DNA from: Nonomuraea sp. SYSU D8015
Lineage (GTDB): Bacteria; Actinomycetota; Actinomycetes; Streptosporangiales; Streptosporangiaceae
Direction: 5' to 3'
Length of the DNA stretch: 64,000 nucleotides
NCBI RefSeq assembly: GCF_008065375.1
Contig: NZ_VJYI01000024.1
Coordinates: forward strand, 124,001 to 188,000
In this document: piece by piece, positions 46,182 to 55,204 of the stretch
How the letters are laid out: the number at the start of each line of letters is the position of its first letter
How positions within the stretch are numbered: the stretch's first letter is position 1
Position numbers and translations under genes: made by a program
The notes under the pieces: generated by a model
Seen by the model: only the letters and a program-made list of their open reading frames with translations
The model's database searches: none
What the model was told of the DNA's origin: nothing

Positions 46182-47534
46182 CTACCCGAGCCGGCTGTCG
46201 GTGCCGCGCGGTCCCTGGCGGGACGACTCGGCGTTGAGCGTGGGCTGCCAGTCGAAGACGTACCCGCCCTCCATCGGCCCGATGACCACCTCTGCCCCGG
46301 GCTTGGCACCGGCCTTGGCGAGCTCCTCCTCGACCCCCAGCCGCTCCAGCCGATCGGCCAGATAACCGACCGCCTCGTCGTTGGTGAAGTCGGTCTGCCT
46401 GATCCACCGCTCCGGCTTCTCGCCGGTGACCTGGAACAGGTTCTCGTTGACCCGCCGTACCCGGAACCCGGCGTCCCCGAGCTGCTTCGGTCTGATCACC
46501 AGCCGCGTCGGCTCCTCGACCGGCTTGTTGGCCCGGGCGGCGGCGACCCACTCGCCCATCGCGAACGTGAGCTCCCGCAGCCCGTCATGAGTGGCCGCCG
46601 AGATCGTGAACACCTGGAGCCCCCGCTCCTCGAACTCGGGCGTGACCAGCTCGGCCAGTTCCCGCGCGTCCGGCACGTCGGCCTTGTTGAGCACGACGAT
46701 GCGCGGCCGGTCCTCGAGCTTCCCGTACGCCCGCAGCTCCCCCTCGATCACCTCGTAGTCGGTGACCGGATCGCGTCCCGGCTCCATGGTGGCGCAGTCG
46801 ATGACGTGGACGAGCATGTCGCACCGCTCGACGTGCCGCAGGAACTCGTGCCCGAGCCCCTTCCCCTGCGAGGCTCCGGGAATGAGCCCCGGCACGTCGG
46901 CCACGGTGAACACGGTGTCCCCGGCCGTGACCACGCCCAGGTTGGGGATCAAGGTCGTGAACGGGTAGTCGGCGATCTTCGGCTTTGCCGCGCTCAAGGC
47001 GGCGATCAGCGACGACTTGCCCGCGCTCGGGAACCCGACCAGCGCCACGTCGGCGACGCTCTTCAGCTCCAGCATGACGTCGAGCGCGTCGCCAGGCTCG
47101 CCGAGCAGCGCGAACCCGGGCGCCTTCCGCTTGGTCGAGGCCAGGGCGGCGTTCCCGAGCCCGCCGTGGCCGCCCTGGGCGATGACGTACCGGGTGCCGG
47201 CCCCCACGAGGTCGACCAGCACCTCACCCGTGGTGGCGTCCTTGACGACGGTGCCGTTGGGGACGGGCAGGACCACGTCCTCGCCGTTGGCGCCGTCCCG
47301 GTGGGAGCCCTGCCCCTGCTTGCCGTTCTCGGCCTTGCGGTGCGGCCGGCGGTGGTAGTCGAGAAGGGTCGCGGTGTTGGGGTCGACCTCGAGGATCACG
47401 TCGCCGCCGCGGCCGCCGTTGCCCCCGTCGGGGCCGCCGAGCGGCTTGAACTTCTCCCGGTGGATGGAGGCACACCCGTTCCCCCCGTCACCGGCCTTGA
47501 TGTGCAGGACCACCTGGTCCACAAAGTCCGGCAT
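46182..47534 (-). CDS. obgE: GTPase Obg
   Basis: A 450-residue Obg GTPase, which assists 50S assembly and stress and cell-cycle control. The glycine-rich Obg domain (residues 1-159) has GGPDGGNGGRGGDV. The G domain (about 160-335) has GFPSAGKSSL, DVPGLIPGAS and NKAD, and an OCT domain occupies about 355-435. GGAGGAG lies before ATG 47534. The order rplU-rpmA-obgE is the standard one, with proB following after the SDR remnant. Confidence 0.97.
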   Translation of the reverse strand: MPDFVDQVVLHIKAGDGGNGCASIHREKFKPLGGPDGGNGGRGGDVILEVDPNTATLLDYHRRPHRKAENGKQGQGSHRDGANGEDVVLPVPNGTVVKDATTGEVLVDLVGAGTRYVIAQGGHGGLGNAALASTKRKAPGFALLGEPGDALDVMLELKSVADVALVGFPSAGKSSLIAALSAAKPKIADYPFTTLIPNLGVVTAGDTVFTVADVPGLIPGASQGKGLGHEFLRHVERCDMLVHVIDCATMEPGRDPVTDYEVIEGELRAYGKLEDRPRIVVLNKADVPDARELAELVTPEFEERGLQVFTISAATHDGLRELTFAMGEWVAAARANKPVEEPTRLVIRPKQLGDAGFRVRRVNENLFQVTGEKPERWIRQTDFTNDEAVGYLADRLERLGVEEELAKAGAKPGAEVVIGPMEGGYVFDWQPTLNAESSRQGPRGTDSRLG

Positions 47535-47588
47535 GCAGCACTCCTCCATCGCCCCACCAGGGGCCTCTCATATCACCAGACAACGCGA

Positions 47589-47620
47589 AAGGGTGGATCG
47601 AAGCGGCTCGATCCACCCTT
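47589..47620 (-). terminator. Perfect 13-base stem-loop between rpmA and obgE
   Basis: AAGGGTGGATCGA (47589-47601) pairs exactly with TCGATCCACCCTT (47608-47620) around the loop AGCGGC. The direct repeat CAACGCGA flanks it on both sides (47581-47588, 47621-47628). There is no T-run. It may end or attenuate the rplU-rpmA message ahead of obgE. Confidence 0.7.
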
Positions 47621-47660
47621 CAACGCGATGAAGCAACGATCCCCAGGCCGGGAGGAGAAA

Positions 47661-47918
47661 CTACTCCGCGACGGGGACGATGCTCACGGCCCTGCGGCCG
47701 CGCTTGACGCCGAACTGCACGTGACCGGCGGTCAGCGCGAACAGCGTGTCGTCGCCACCACGGCCGACGTTGTCGCCGGGGTGGAAGTGGGTGCCACGCT
47801 GCCGGACAATGATCTCGCCCGCGTTGACCAGCTGGCCGCCGAAGCGCTTGACGCCCAGGCGCTGAGCGTTGGAGTCACGGCCGTTCCGGGTGGACGACGC
47901 GCCCTTCTTGTGTGCCAT
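47661..47918 (-). CDS. rpmA: 50S ribosomal protein L27
   Basis: An 85-residue L27, located near the peptidyl-transferase centre. The N-terminus MAHKKGASSTRNGRDSNAQR shows the mature form without the cleaved Firmicute-type extension. RQRGTHFHPG is conserved. It follows rplU by 16 bases. Confidence 0.98.
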   Translation of the reverse strand: MAHKKGASSTRNGRDSNAQRLGVKRFGGQLVNAGEIIVRQRGTHFHPGDNVGRGGDDTLFALTAGHVQFGVKRGRRAVSIVPVAE

Positions 47919-47934
47919 CTCTCAAACTCCCCGA

Positions 47935-48237
47935 TCAGGCCTGGTTGATGCCGGTGATCTTCACCTGGGTGTACCGCTGGCGGTGACCCTGGCGCTTCTT
48001 GTAACCGGTCTTGTTCTTGTACTTGAGGATGCGGATCTTCGGGCCCTTGGTCTCGCCGAGGATCTCGGCGCTCACCGTGAACTTGCCCGCCTCCGTGGTC
48101 ACGTCGCCGTCGTCGACGACGAGCACCGTCGGCAGCGAAACCGAAGAGCCGACCTCGCCGGCGACCTTGTCCACCTCGAGGACGTCACCGACGGAGACCT
48201 TCTGCTGCCTGCCGCCGCAACGAACGATCGCGTACAC
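47935..48237 (-). CDS. rplU: 50S ribosomal protein L21
   Basis: A 100-residue L21 starting at GTG 48237 (MYAIVRCGGRQQKVSVGDVL), ending with the rRNA-binding block KKRQGHRQRYTQVKI. It is the first gene of rplU-rpmA-(obgE). Its 5' leader contains two hairpins. Confidence 0.98.
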   Translation of the reverse strand: MYAIVRCGGRQQKVSVGDVLEVDKVAGEVGSSVSLPTVLVVDDGDVTTEAGKFTVSAEILGETKGPKIRILKYKNKTGYKKRQGHRQRYTQVKITGINQA

Positions 48238-48273
48238 CGCGGAACCCTTCTACTGACTCGCTGTTGCCACAGC

Positions 48274-48318
48274 CATCCCCTGAGGGGATGACCGCCGAAT
48301 GCTGCGCCCGTCATTCGG
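48274..48318 (-). promoter_or_regulatory. Structured leader upstream of rplU
   Basis: CATCCCC/GGGGATG (48274-48280 and 48284-48290) and CCGAATG/CATTCGG (48295-48301 and 48312-48318) form two 7-base stems in the presumed 5' untranslated region. This may be an L21-type autoregulatory leader. I cannot test it against a family model. Confidence 0.45.
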
Positions 48319-48446
48319 TCCTGTCTCAAACCGACGAACCGAGTAGGCGCGCCAACAGGGCGCGTCACCTGACGCACCGATTCACCAGGGTACCCGATGA
48401 TCGGGCCCCCAGGCGAACCGGACGGATCGTCGGAAGTCCGTCGAAG

Positions 48447-51400
48447 CTACTCGGCGGACTTGGCTCGGCGGGAGCGTCGCCGCCCCCTGCCGGAAGTCTG
48501 GCCGGCTTGGTCGTCCTCAGCCGGGACGTCTTCAAGCGCACCGGTCACCGTATCACGGCTGGAGGAGTCCTTGGCCGCGGAAACCTTGTCGGAGACCGCC
48601 TTCTCGACGGCCATCTTCCCCTGCGTGCCGCGCGGCTCGGGCTTGCCCTCCACCGGCTCGGTGGAGACCAGCAGGCCGCGCCCGTTGCAGCAGTCACATG
48701 GGGTCGAGAACGCCTCCAGCAGCCCCTGACCGACCCGCTTACGCGTCATCTGGACCAGACCCAGCGAGGTCACCTCGGCCACCTGGTGCTTCGTCCTGTC
48801 GCGCGCCAGGCACTCCAGGAGCCGCCGCAGCACCAGGTCGCGGTTGGACTCCAGCACCATGTCGATGAAGTCGATCACGATGATGCCGCCGATGTCGCGC
48901 AGCCGGAGCTGGCGCACGATCTCCTCGGCCGCCTCGAGGTTGTTCCTGGTGACGGTCTCCTCGAGGTTGCCGCCCTGGCCGGTGAACTTGCCGGTGTTGA
49001 CGTCGACGACGGTCATCGCCTCGGTACGGTCGATCACCAGCGAGCCGCCGCTCGGCAGCCACACCTTGCGATCGAGCGCCTTGGCCAGCTGCTCGTCGAT
49101 CCGGTACGACTCGAACACGTCGCCGCCGCCCTCGTCGCCGTCCCACCTCGACAGGCGTTCGGCCAGGTGCGGCGCGACGTACTTGACGTACTCGTCGACC
49201 GTGTCCCACGCCTCGTCACCCTGGACGACCAGCGAGGTGAAGTCCTCGTTGAAGACGTCGCGCACGACCCTGATGGTCAGGTCGGGCTCGGCGGACAGCA
49301 GCTCGGGCGGGCTGGCCGACTTGGCCTTCTTCTGGATGTTCTCCCACTGGGCGGACAACCGGGCCACGTCGCGGGCCAGCTCGTCCTCCGAGGCGCCCTC
49401 GGCCGCCGTACGCACGATCACGCCGGCGTTCTCCGGCATGACCTTCTTCAGGATGCTCTTGAGCCGCGTGCGCTCCTTGTCGGGCAGCTTGCGGCTGATC
49501 CCGGTCATCGAGCCGTCGGGCACGTAGACCAGGTAGCGCCCGGGCAGGCTGATCTGCGACGTGAGCCGCGCGCCCTTGTGCCCGATCGGGTCCTTGGTGA
49601 CCTGCACGAGCACGGACTGCCCGGACTTCAGCGCCGACTCGATCCGCTTCGGCTGGCCCTCCAGCCCGGCGGTGTCGAAGTTGACCTCGCCGGCGTACAG
49701 GACCGCGTTCCTGCCCTTGCCGATGTCCACGAACGCCGCCTCCATCGACGGCAGCACGTTCTGCACCTTGCCGAGGTAGACGTTGCCGACGTAAGACTGG
49801 CTGGCCTCGCGGTTGACGTAGTGCTCGACGAGCACGCCGTCCTCCAGCACCGCGATCTGCGTGCGGTCGCCCTGGCGGCGCACCACCATCATCCGGTCGA
49901 CAGACTCGCGGCGGGCCAGGAACTCCGACTCCGTGATGATCGGCGGGCGCCTGCGGCCCAGCTCGCGACCCTCGCGGCGACGCTGCTTCTTGGCCTCGAG
50001 CCTGGTGGAGCCGCGCACGCTCTGCACGCCGTCGGTGGCGGTGTCGAGCGTGGTCGTACGCCCCGAGCGCGGCGCGCGGATGCGCACCACCGTGTTCGGC
50101 GGGTCGTCGCTGGCCGGCTCGACGGTATCGTCCGTGCCCCGGCGGCGACGGCGACGACGGCGGCGCGAGGTGGAGGCCTCCTCTTCCTGGGCCTCGTCGG
50201 CCTGCTCCTCTTCGGCGTCCTCGTCCTGCTCCTCGCCCTCCTCGGCCTCGTCGCGCTCCCGCGACTTGCCGCGGCCCCGGCCGCCACGGCGGCGGCGACG
50301 GCGACGGCCGCCGCCTTCCTCCTCCTGCTCATCGGAGGTGTCGACGTCGGCCTCTTCCTCGCTCACGATCTCTTCGACGAGCTCTTCGGCCTCCGCCGGC
50401 TCGGGCGGCTGCGGCGGCTCGGCACGGCGCACCGGGGCCGGCTTGGCCTGGCTGGGGTCGGGAGCCTGGAACAGCGGCGCGAAGATGGCCGCCGTGTGCC
50501 GCTGGAACGCGGTGCCCGGCTCCTCCTGCCTGCGCGCGGCCAGCCCGAAGGGGTCGGCGAGCAGGCTAGGCCGCACGGGCTCCTCGTCGAGATCCTCACC
50601 GGCGGGCTCGTCGTCGAGCGGCTCGTCCTCGGGCAGGATCTCCAAGATGTCCTCGTCCTCGACGTCAGCCCCGGAAATCTCGGCCTTGACGTCATCGGCC
50701 TGAGCAGCCGTGACATCACCCGCGGCCGCCCTCCGGGCAGCCTCCACGTCGCCACCCGCGGCCGCGGCCTGCGGAGCGACGCCCTCGCCACCGGAGACCG
50801 CGGCCTGCGGGCCTTCGGCCTCAGCTGTCTGCGGAGCACCGGCGTCGCCGGCGGAATCCTGCGCCTGCGCGGTGCCGGCCTCCTCGCCGGAGACCGCCGC
50901 CCGCGCGGCCGCACCGCGACCGGCGCGCGTGGACGCACTGCGTCCGGTTCGCGCGGTGGCGCCACGACGGGCCCGCGTCGTCTTGGCCTCGGTGACGCCG
51001 GCCTGCGCCGCCGCGCCTTCGCCGACGACGTCCTCGCCACCGGCGAGAGTCCCGGCATCGCCGGCACCGGCCACGTCGCCACCAGCGGCGACCGCCTCGC
51101 CTTCGCCGAACGGCGCACCGGCCTCGGCACCACCCGACGGGGCGGCCACCTCTGCGCCACCCGACGGGGCGGCCACTTCAGCGCCGCCCGACGGCGCCGC
51201 AGCGGCCGGGGCGACGCCCTGATCGACGACAGCGGCAGCGGGCTCTTCCGGCTCCGCCTTCTTGCGGGTCCTCCGCCGCTTCGGCGCCGCCTCGGCGGGC
51301 GCCGCGGAAACGTCCTCGGCGGAAACCGTCGCCCCAGCCCCGGCGGTCACAGCGGCACCGGCCTCGCCGGACGCCGCCAGATCGGCCTCCCCGGCCGCCG

Positions 51401-51968
51401 CCGCGCCGGACTCCGCAGGCGCGATCACACCAGCCTGGGCAGGAGCCGCGACACCGGCCTCGCCGGCCGCCGGCGCGCCGGTCTCAGCCGGCGCGCCGTC
51501 CTCCGGGAGCACTCCTGCGGCTTCCGGCTGAGCCTCGCCGGCCTTCTTGGTCGTACGCCGCCGCGCCGTCGTGGCGGTCGACCGCGTACGCGTGGCCCGC
51601 TTGGGCTTCTCCTCCACGGCCTCGGCGACCACGTCGGCCAGAGCACCCTCTGCCGGGCTCTGGACCTCGGCGCCACCGGCAGCCGCGGCGCCCACGCCGT
51701 TCGTGCCCTCGACCGCCGCCAGAATGTCAGGATCGGGCTCTCCGGCAGCCCTGCGCGCGACAGTGCCGTGCACCGGCGCGACCTCCGCCACGGTCGGCGC
51801 GGCCTGCGCGGCCGGAACGGTGACCGGAACGGAGGCCGGCTCCTCAGGAATCTCCGGCGGCGGACCCGCCGGACGGCTGGCGGAGCGGCGGCGCTCGGTC
51901 GCCTTGTTCTGTTCAGTTGTTTCCCCGTCAGGGCCAGTGGCCCCGGCGTTGGGCTCGTTATCGAGCAT
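48447..51968 (-). CDS. rne: Ribonuclease E/G family protein with long Ala-rich N-terminal extension
   Basis: An 1173-residue RNase E/G, the main endonuclease for rRNA and mRNA processing. The catalytic half is C-terminal. An S1 RNA-binding domain lies at about residues 718-800 (YVGNVYLGKVQNVLPSMEAA), the DNase-I-like site near 1025-1050 has VIDFIDMVLESNRD, and the Zn-link cysteines are in PCDCCNGRG near 1090. Residues 1-640 are low-complexity Ala/Glu/Gly with SGGAEVAAP repeats and Arg/Gly-rich blocks (GGGRRRRRRRGGRGRGKSRE), a probable RNA- or protein-binding scaffold. The gene lies upstream of rplU. Confidence 0.93.
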   Translation of the reverse strand: MLDNEPNAGATGPDGETTEQNKATERRRSASRPAGPPPEIPEEPASVPVTVPAAQAAPTVAEVAPVHGTVARRAAGEPDPDILAAVEGTNGVGAAAAGGAEVQSPAEGALADVVAEAVEEKPKRATRTRSTATTARRRTTKKAGEAQPEAAGVLPEDGAPAETGAPAAGEAGVAAPAQAGVIAPAESGAAAAGEADLAASGEAGAAVTAGAGATVSAEDVSAAPAEAAPKRRRTRKKAEPEEPAAAVVDQGVAPAAAAPSGGAEVAAPSGGAEVAAPSGGAEAGAPFGEGEAVAAGGDVAGAGDAGTLAGGEDVVGEGAAAQAGVTEAKTTRARRGATARTGRSASTRAGRGAAARAAVSGEEAGTAQAQDSAGDAGAPQTAEAEGPQAAVSGGEGVAPQAAAAGGDVEAARRAAAGDVTAAQADDVKAEISGADVEDEDILEILPEDEPLDDEPAGEDLDEEPVRPSLLADPFGLAARRQEEPGTAFQRHTAAIFAPLFQAPDPSQAKPAPVRRAEPPQPPEPAEAEELVEEIVSEEEADVDTSDEQEEEGGGRRRRRRRGGRGRGKSRERDEAEEGEEQDEDAEEEQADEAQEEEASTSRRRRRRRRRGTDDTVEPASDDPPNTVVRIRAPRSGRTTTLDTATDGVQSVRGSTRLEAKKQRRREGRELGRRRPPIITESEFLARRESVDRMMVVRRQGDRTQIAVLEDGVLVEHYVNREASQSYVGNVYLGKVQNVLPSMEAAFVDIGKGRNAVLYAGEVNFDTAGLEGQPKRIESALKSGQSVLVQVTKDPIGHKGARLTSQISLPGRYLVYVPDGSMTGISRKLPDKERTRLKSILKKVMPENAGVIVRTAAEGASEDELARDVARLSAQWENIQKKAKSASPPELLSAEPDLTIRVVRDVFNEDFTSLVVQGDEAWDTVDEYVKYVAPHLAERLSRWDGDEGGGDVFESYRIDEQLAKALDRKVWLPSGGSLVIDRTEAMTVVDVNTGKFTGQGGNLEETVTRNNLEAAEEIVRQLRLRDIGGIIVIDFIDMVLESNRDLVLRRLLECLARDRTKHQVAEVTSLGLVQMTRKRVGQGLLEAFSTPCDCCNGRGLLVSTEPVEGKPEPRGTQGKMAVEKAVSDKVSAAKDSSSRDTVTGALEDVPAEDDQAGQTSGRGRRRSRRAKSAE

Positions 51969-52113
51969 GCGGGCGCTCTCCCGTCAGCTCCCGGGCGCGT
52001 CGCCGCGCCGCGCAGGAGCCCTCGTGTCTCAGTTGTCCGCCAGCGCCTCCACGACGGAGTCACTGGCGCCAAGTCCTGTCAGCGGTCGTGCCCGGCTCAC
52101 GCTGGGCACGTCC

Positions 52114-53001
52114 TTAACCGGCGACGTGCTCACTCGCCGGTCCCGCCTCGCCGCCGCGCGTGTTGTCGCGGTCCAGGTCGAGCGGATCGGCGAGTGCACC
52201 GGTGCGTGCGTCGAGCGGCCCCTGCGCCAGCCTGGTCACCTCGGGGGGAACCGGCGGCGCGAAGTCGGCCACAAGGCGCAGCCCTGTGAGCACATCGTCG
52301 GGTCGAACGGCAGGCGTCATGTGCCGAACAACCATGCGCAGTATGACACACGGTTGTCCATGCACCTGAGCTGCGGTTCTGTCTGTTCCCTCGGACACCG
52401 TGAGCCCCAGGACGGCCTCTCGCGCGTCGAAGCGGCGCATGCCCTTCTTGGTGAGGCGCTCGACCTCCACGGTGCCCGCCGCGAGGAACTTCTCCGCCGC
52501 CACCTCGGCGAGCTCGCGATCGGCACCGGGCAGGCGCACCTCCCAGTCGGAGACCTCCAAGCGGTCGGCCAGCCCTCCCGGCCCCGCCTCCACGACGTCG
52601 AGCACATCGAGGCCCGGCGGCAACGACTCGTCCAGGCCGAATCTGACCTGCTCGGGGTCGCACGGCGTGGTAACACCGATCTCGAGGTATTCGGCTTCGC
52701 TGGCGACACCGGTCGGCGCCGCGCCCGCGTAGGAGATCTTCGGATGGGGCGAGAAGCCCGCGCTGTAGGCCACCGGAATGCCGGCACGGCGGACCGCTCT
52801 CTCAACGGCCCGCGAGATGTCGCGGTGGCTGGTGAAGCGCAGGCGACCGCGCTTGGCGTAACGCACACGCAGGCGCTGCACCGTGGGCGCGGGCGGAGGC
52901 CCTTCGGGAACAGGTTTCAGAGCTTGTCGTCCTTCCCTTTGTAAGAGTTCCTTCGTCTCAGGATAAGCCGCCGGGGCGTATGTACGTGTACGCCGAGGCA
53001 C
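52114..53001 (-). CDS. TIGR03936-family radical-SAM-linked protein
   Basis: A 295-residue protein of the TIGR03936 (DUF2344) family. The core begins VRYAKRGRLRFTSHRDISRA near residue 46, and SAGFSPHPKISYAGAAPTGV follows. The family nearly always accompanies a TIGR03960 radical SAM protein, here 20 bases upstream, and has no established function. The likely start is GTG 53001. The C-terminal 60 residues are variable. It precedes the RNase E/G gene. Confidence 0.9.
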   Translation of the reverse strand: MPRRTRTYAPAAYPETKELLQREGRQALKPVPEGPPPAPTVQRLRVRYAKRGRLRFTSHRDISRAVERAVRRAGIPVAYSAGFSPHPKISYAGAAPTGVASEAEYLEIGVTTPCDPEQVRFGLDESLPPGLDVLDVVEAGPGGLADRLEVSDWEVRLPGADRELAEVAAEKFLAAGTVEVERLTKKGMRRFDAREAVLGLTVSEGTDRTAAQVHGQPCVILRMVVRHMTPAVRPDDVLTGLRLVADFAPPVPPEVTRLAQGPLDARTGALADPLDLDRDNTRGGEAGPASEHVAG

Positions 53002-53020
53002 GGCTCGCCCACTGAGCGCG

Positions 53021-54931
53021 CTAGACCACCGTAAGAGGAAGGAGTTTTCGCCCCGTGGGACCGATTTGAATTTCCGTGCCCATGGTCGGGCAGACGCCGC
53101 AGTCGTAGCACGGGGTCCAGCGGCAGTCTTCGACCTCGCCGCCGGAGATGGCCTCCTGCCAGTCCTGCCACAGCCATTCGCGGTCGAGCCCGGCGTCGAG
53201 GTGGTCCCACGGCAGGACCTCGTTCTCCTCCCGCTCGCGCGTGGTGTACCAGTCGACGTCGACGCCCGCCTTCTCGGCGGCCGCCATCCAACGCTCGTAC
53301 GAGAAGTGCTCGCTCCAGCCGTCGAACCGGCCGCCGTCCTCCCAGACGGCGCGGATCACGGCGCCGACCCGGCGGTCGCCGCGCGAGAGCAGGCCCTCCA
53401 CGATCGAGGGCTTGCCGTCGTGGTAGCGGTAGCCGATGGCCCGGCCGTATTCCTTGTCGCCCCTGAGCGCGTCGCGCAGTGCCTTGAGCCGCCGGTCGAC
53501 GGTCTCATGGTCGGCCTGGCCGGCCCACTGGAACGGGGTGTGCGGCTTGGGCACGAAGCCGCCGATGGAGACGGTGCAGCGGATGTCGCGGCTGCCGGTG
53601 GCCTCCCGGCCCGCCTTGATGACCTTCTTGGCCAGGTCGGCGATGCCGAGCACGTCTTCGTCGGTCTCGGTGGGCAGCCCGCACATGAAGTAGAGCTTGA
53701 CCTGCCGCCACCCCTGCGAGTAGGCCGTGGTGACGGTGCGGATGAGGTCTTCCTCGGTGACCATCTTGTTGATCACCTTGCGCATCCGCTCGGAGCCACC
53801 CTCGGGCGCGAACGTCAGGCCCGAGCGGCGCCCGTTCCTGGAGAACTCGTTGGCCAGGTCGATGTTGAACGCGTCGACCCTGGTCGAGGGCAGCGACAGC
53901 GAGGTGTTGGTGCCCTCGTAGCGGTCGGCCAGGCCCTTGGCGATGTCGCCGATCTCGGAGTGGTCGGCCGACGACAGCGACAGCAGGCCCACCTCGTTGA
54001 AGCCGGACTCCTTGACGCCGTTTTCGACCATGGCGCCGATCGTGGTGATCGACCGCTCACGCACCGGGCGCGTGATCATACCGGCCTGACAGAACCTGCA
54101 CCCGCGCGTGCAGCCGCGGAAGATCTCCACGCTGAACCGCTCGTGCACCGTCTCGGCCAGCGGGACCAGCGGCTTCTTCGGGTAGGGCCACTCGTCGAGG
54201 TCCATCACGGTGTGCTTGTGCACCCGCCACGGCACCTCGGCCCGGTTGGGCGCGACGCGCTTGATGCGACCGTCAGGGTGGTAGTCGACATCGTAAAATT
54301 TCGGGACATAAACCCCACCGGACTCCGCGAGCCGCATCAGCAGCTCGTCCCGGCCGCCGGGCCTGCCCTCCGCCTTCCACTCGCGGATGACCTCGGTGAT
54401 GGCGATGGAGATCTGCTCGCCGTCGCCGAGCACGGCCGCGTCGATGAAGTCGGCGATCGGCTCGGGGTTGAAGGCCGCGTGGCCGCCGGCGATCACGATC
54501 GGGTCGTCCTCGCCCCGGCGCACGGCCTCCAGCGGGATGCCGGCCAGGTCGAGCGCGGTCAGCAGGTTGGTGTAGCCGAGCTCGGTGGAGAACGACACCC
54601 CGAGCACGTCGAAGGCCCGGACCGGCCGGTGCGCGTCGACGGTGAACTGCGGCACGCCCTCGGCCCGCATGAGCGCCTCGAGGTCCGGCCAGACGGCGTA
54701 GGTGCGCTCGGCCAGCGTCGCGGGAAGCTCGTTGAGGATCTCGTAGAGGATCGCCACACCCTGGTTGGGCAACCCGACCTCGTAGGCGTCCGGGTACATC
54801 AGCGCCCACCGTACGTCGGCGGAGTCCCAGTCCTTGACGGTCGAGTTGAGCTCACCTCCGACGTACTGGATGGGCTTCTGCACCTTGGGCAGCAGCGCTT
54901 CCAGGCGGTGGAAAATCGACTCGACAGGCAT
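53021..54931 (-). CDS. TIGR03960-family B12-binding-domain radical SAM protein
   Basis: A 636-residue enzyme. The N-terminal B12-binding-like region (about residues 30-200) has MYPDAYEVGLPNQGVAILYE. The radical SAM core holds its [4Fe-4S] ligands in RGCTRGCRFCQAG near 287-299 (CxxxCxxC). The C-terminus carries additional cysteines (CRWTPCYDCGVC). Its substrate is unknown. It is translated with the TIGR03936 partner downstream. ATG 54931 is followed by PVESIFHRLEALLPKV, the usual family N-terminus. Confidence 0.92.
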   Translation of the reverse strand: MPVESIFHRLEALLPKVQKPIQYVGGELNSTVKDWDSADVRWALMYPDAYEVGLPNQGVAILYEILNELPATLAERTYAVWPDLEALMRAEGVPQFTVDAHRPVRAFDVLGVSFSTELGYTNLLTALDLAGIPLEAVRRGEDDPIVIAGGHAAFNPEPIADFIDAAVLGDGEQISIAITEVIREWKAEGRPGGRDELLMRLAESGGVYVPKFYDVDYHPDGRIKRVAPNRAEVPWRVHKHTVMDLDEWPYPKKPLVPLAETVHERFSVEIFRGCTRGCRFCQAGMITRPVRERSITTIGAMVENGVKESGFNEVGLLSLSSADHSEIGDIAKGLADRYEGTNTSLSLPSTRVDAFNIDLANEFSRNGRRSGLTFAPEGGSERMRKVINKMVTEEDLIRTVTTAYSQGWRQVKLYFMCGLPTETDEDVLGIADLAKKVIKAGREATGSRDIRCTVSIGGFVPKPHTPFQWAGQADHETVDRRLKALRDALRGDKEYGRAIGYRYHDGKPSIVEGLLSRGDRRVGAVIRAVWEDGGRFDGWSEHFSYERWMAAAEKAGVDVDWYTTREREENEVLPWDHLDAGLDREWLWQDWQEAISGGEVEDCRWTPCYDCGVCPTMGTEIQIGPTGRKLLPLTVV

Positions 54932-54948
54932 ACCGTCCAGCGTAGCGG

Positions 54949-55040
54949 CGGTCAGACAGTGGCAGGTCCGAGACGCCGCTGTCACCTCAGAGCGCGGACG
55001 GCCCGAGATGCCGCCGTCGCCTCAGACCGTGGCAGGCCCG
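54949..55040 (-). repeat. 35-base tandem repeat spanning the stop of the small CxxC gene
   Basis: Read on the minus strand, units starting CGGGCC occur at 55040 and 55005 and a partial CGGACC unit at 54970, with an exact 35-base period. Shared words are TCTGAGG and GCGGC(A/G)TCT. The first unit encodes the last residues and stop of the 59-residue gene. Confidence 0.65.
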
Positions 55041-55201
55041 GGAATGTCTATGTCGTTTCCGCTGAGCACCATGACGTGGTGCCCCTCGTAGCAGGTCAGC
55101 TCGACGGCGATCACGCCGCTCGCCAGATTGTGCAGGGCGACCACGTGGTTGGGCGGCAGCAGGAAGCGGTCCTCGCACTCGTCGCAATAGGCCAGGAACA
55201 T
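55022..55201 (-). CDS. 59-residue CxxC protein downstream of rodA
   Basis: Translation from ATG 55201 gives MFLAYCDECEDRFLLPPNHV, then VALHNLASGVIAVELTCYEG, ending IDIPGPATV. Cysteines C6 and C9 (YCDEC) with C37 and nearby histidines (CYEGHH) could bind zinc, a ribbon-like layout. It starts four bases after the rodA stop and reads on in the same direction, so it is probably in that operon. The function is unknown. Confidence 0.75.
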   Translation of the reverse strand: MFLAYCDECEDRFLLPPNHVVALHNLASGVIAVELTCYEGHHVMVLSGNDIDIPGPATV

Positions 55202-55204
55202 ACT

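Noticed and set aside
48264..52289. 1341-codon plus-strand frame opposite the RNase E/G gene
   Set aside because: Antisense of an RNase E/G gene with intact catalytic motifs; no start context or domain on the plus strand.
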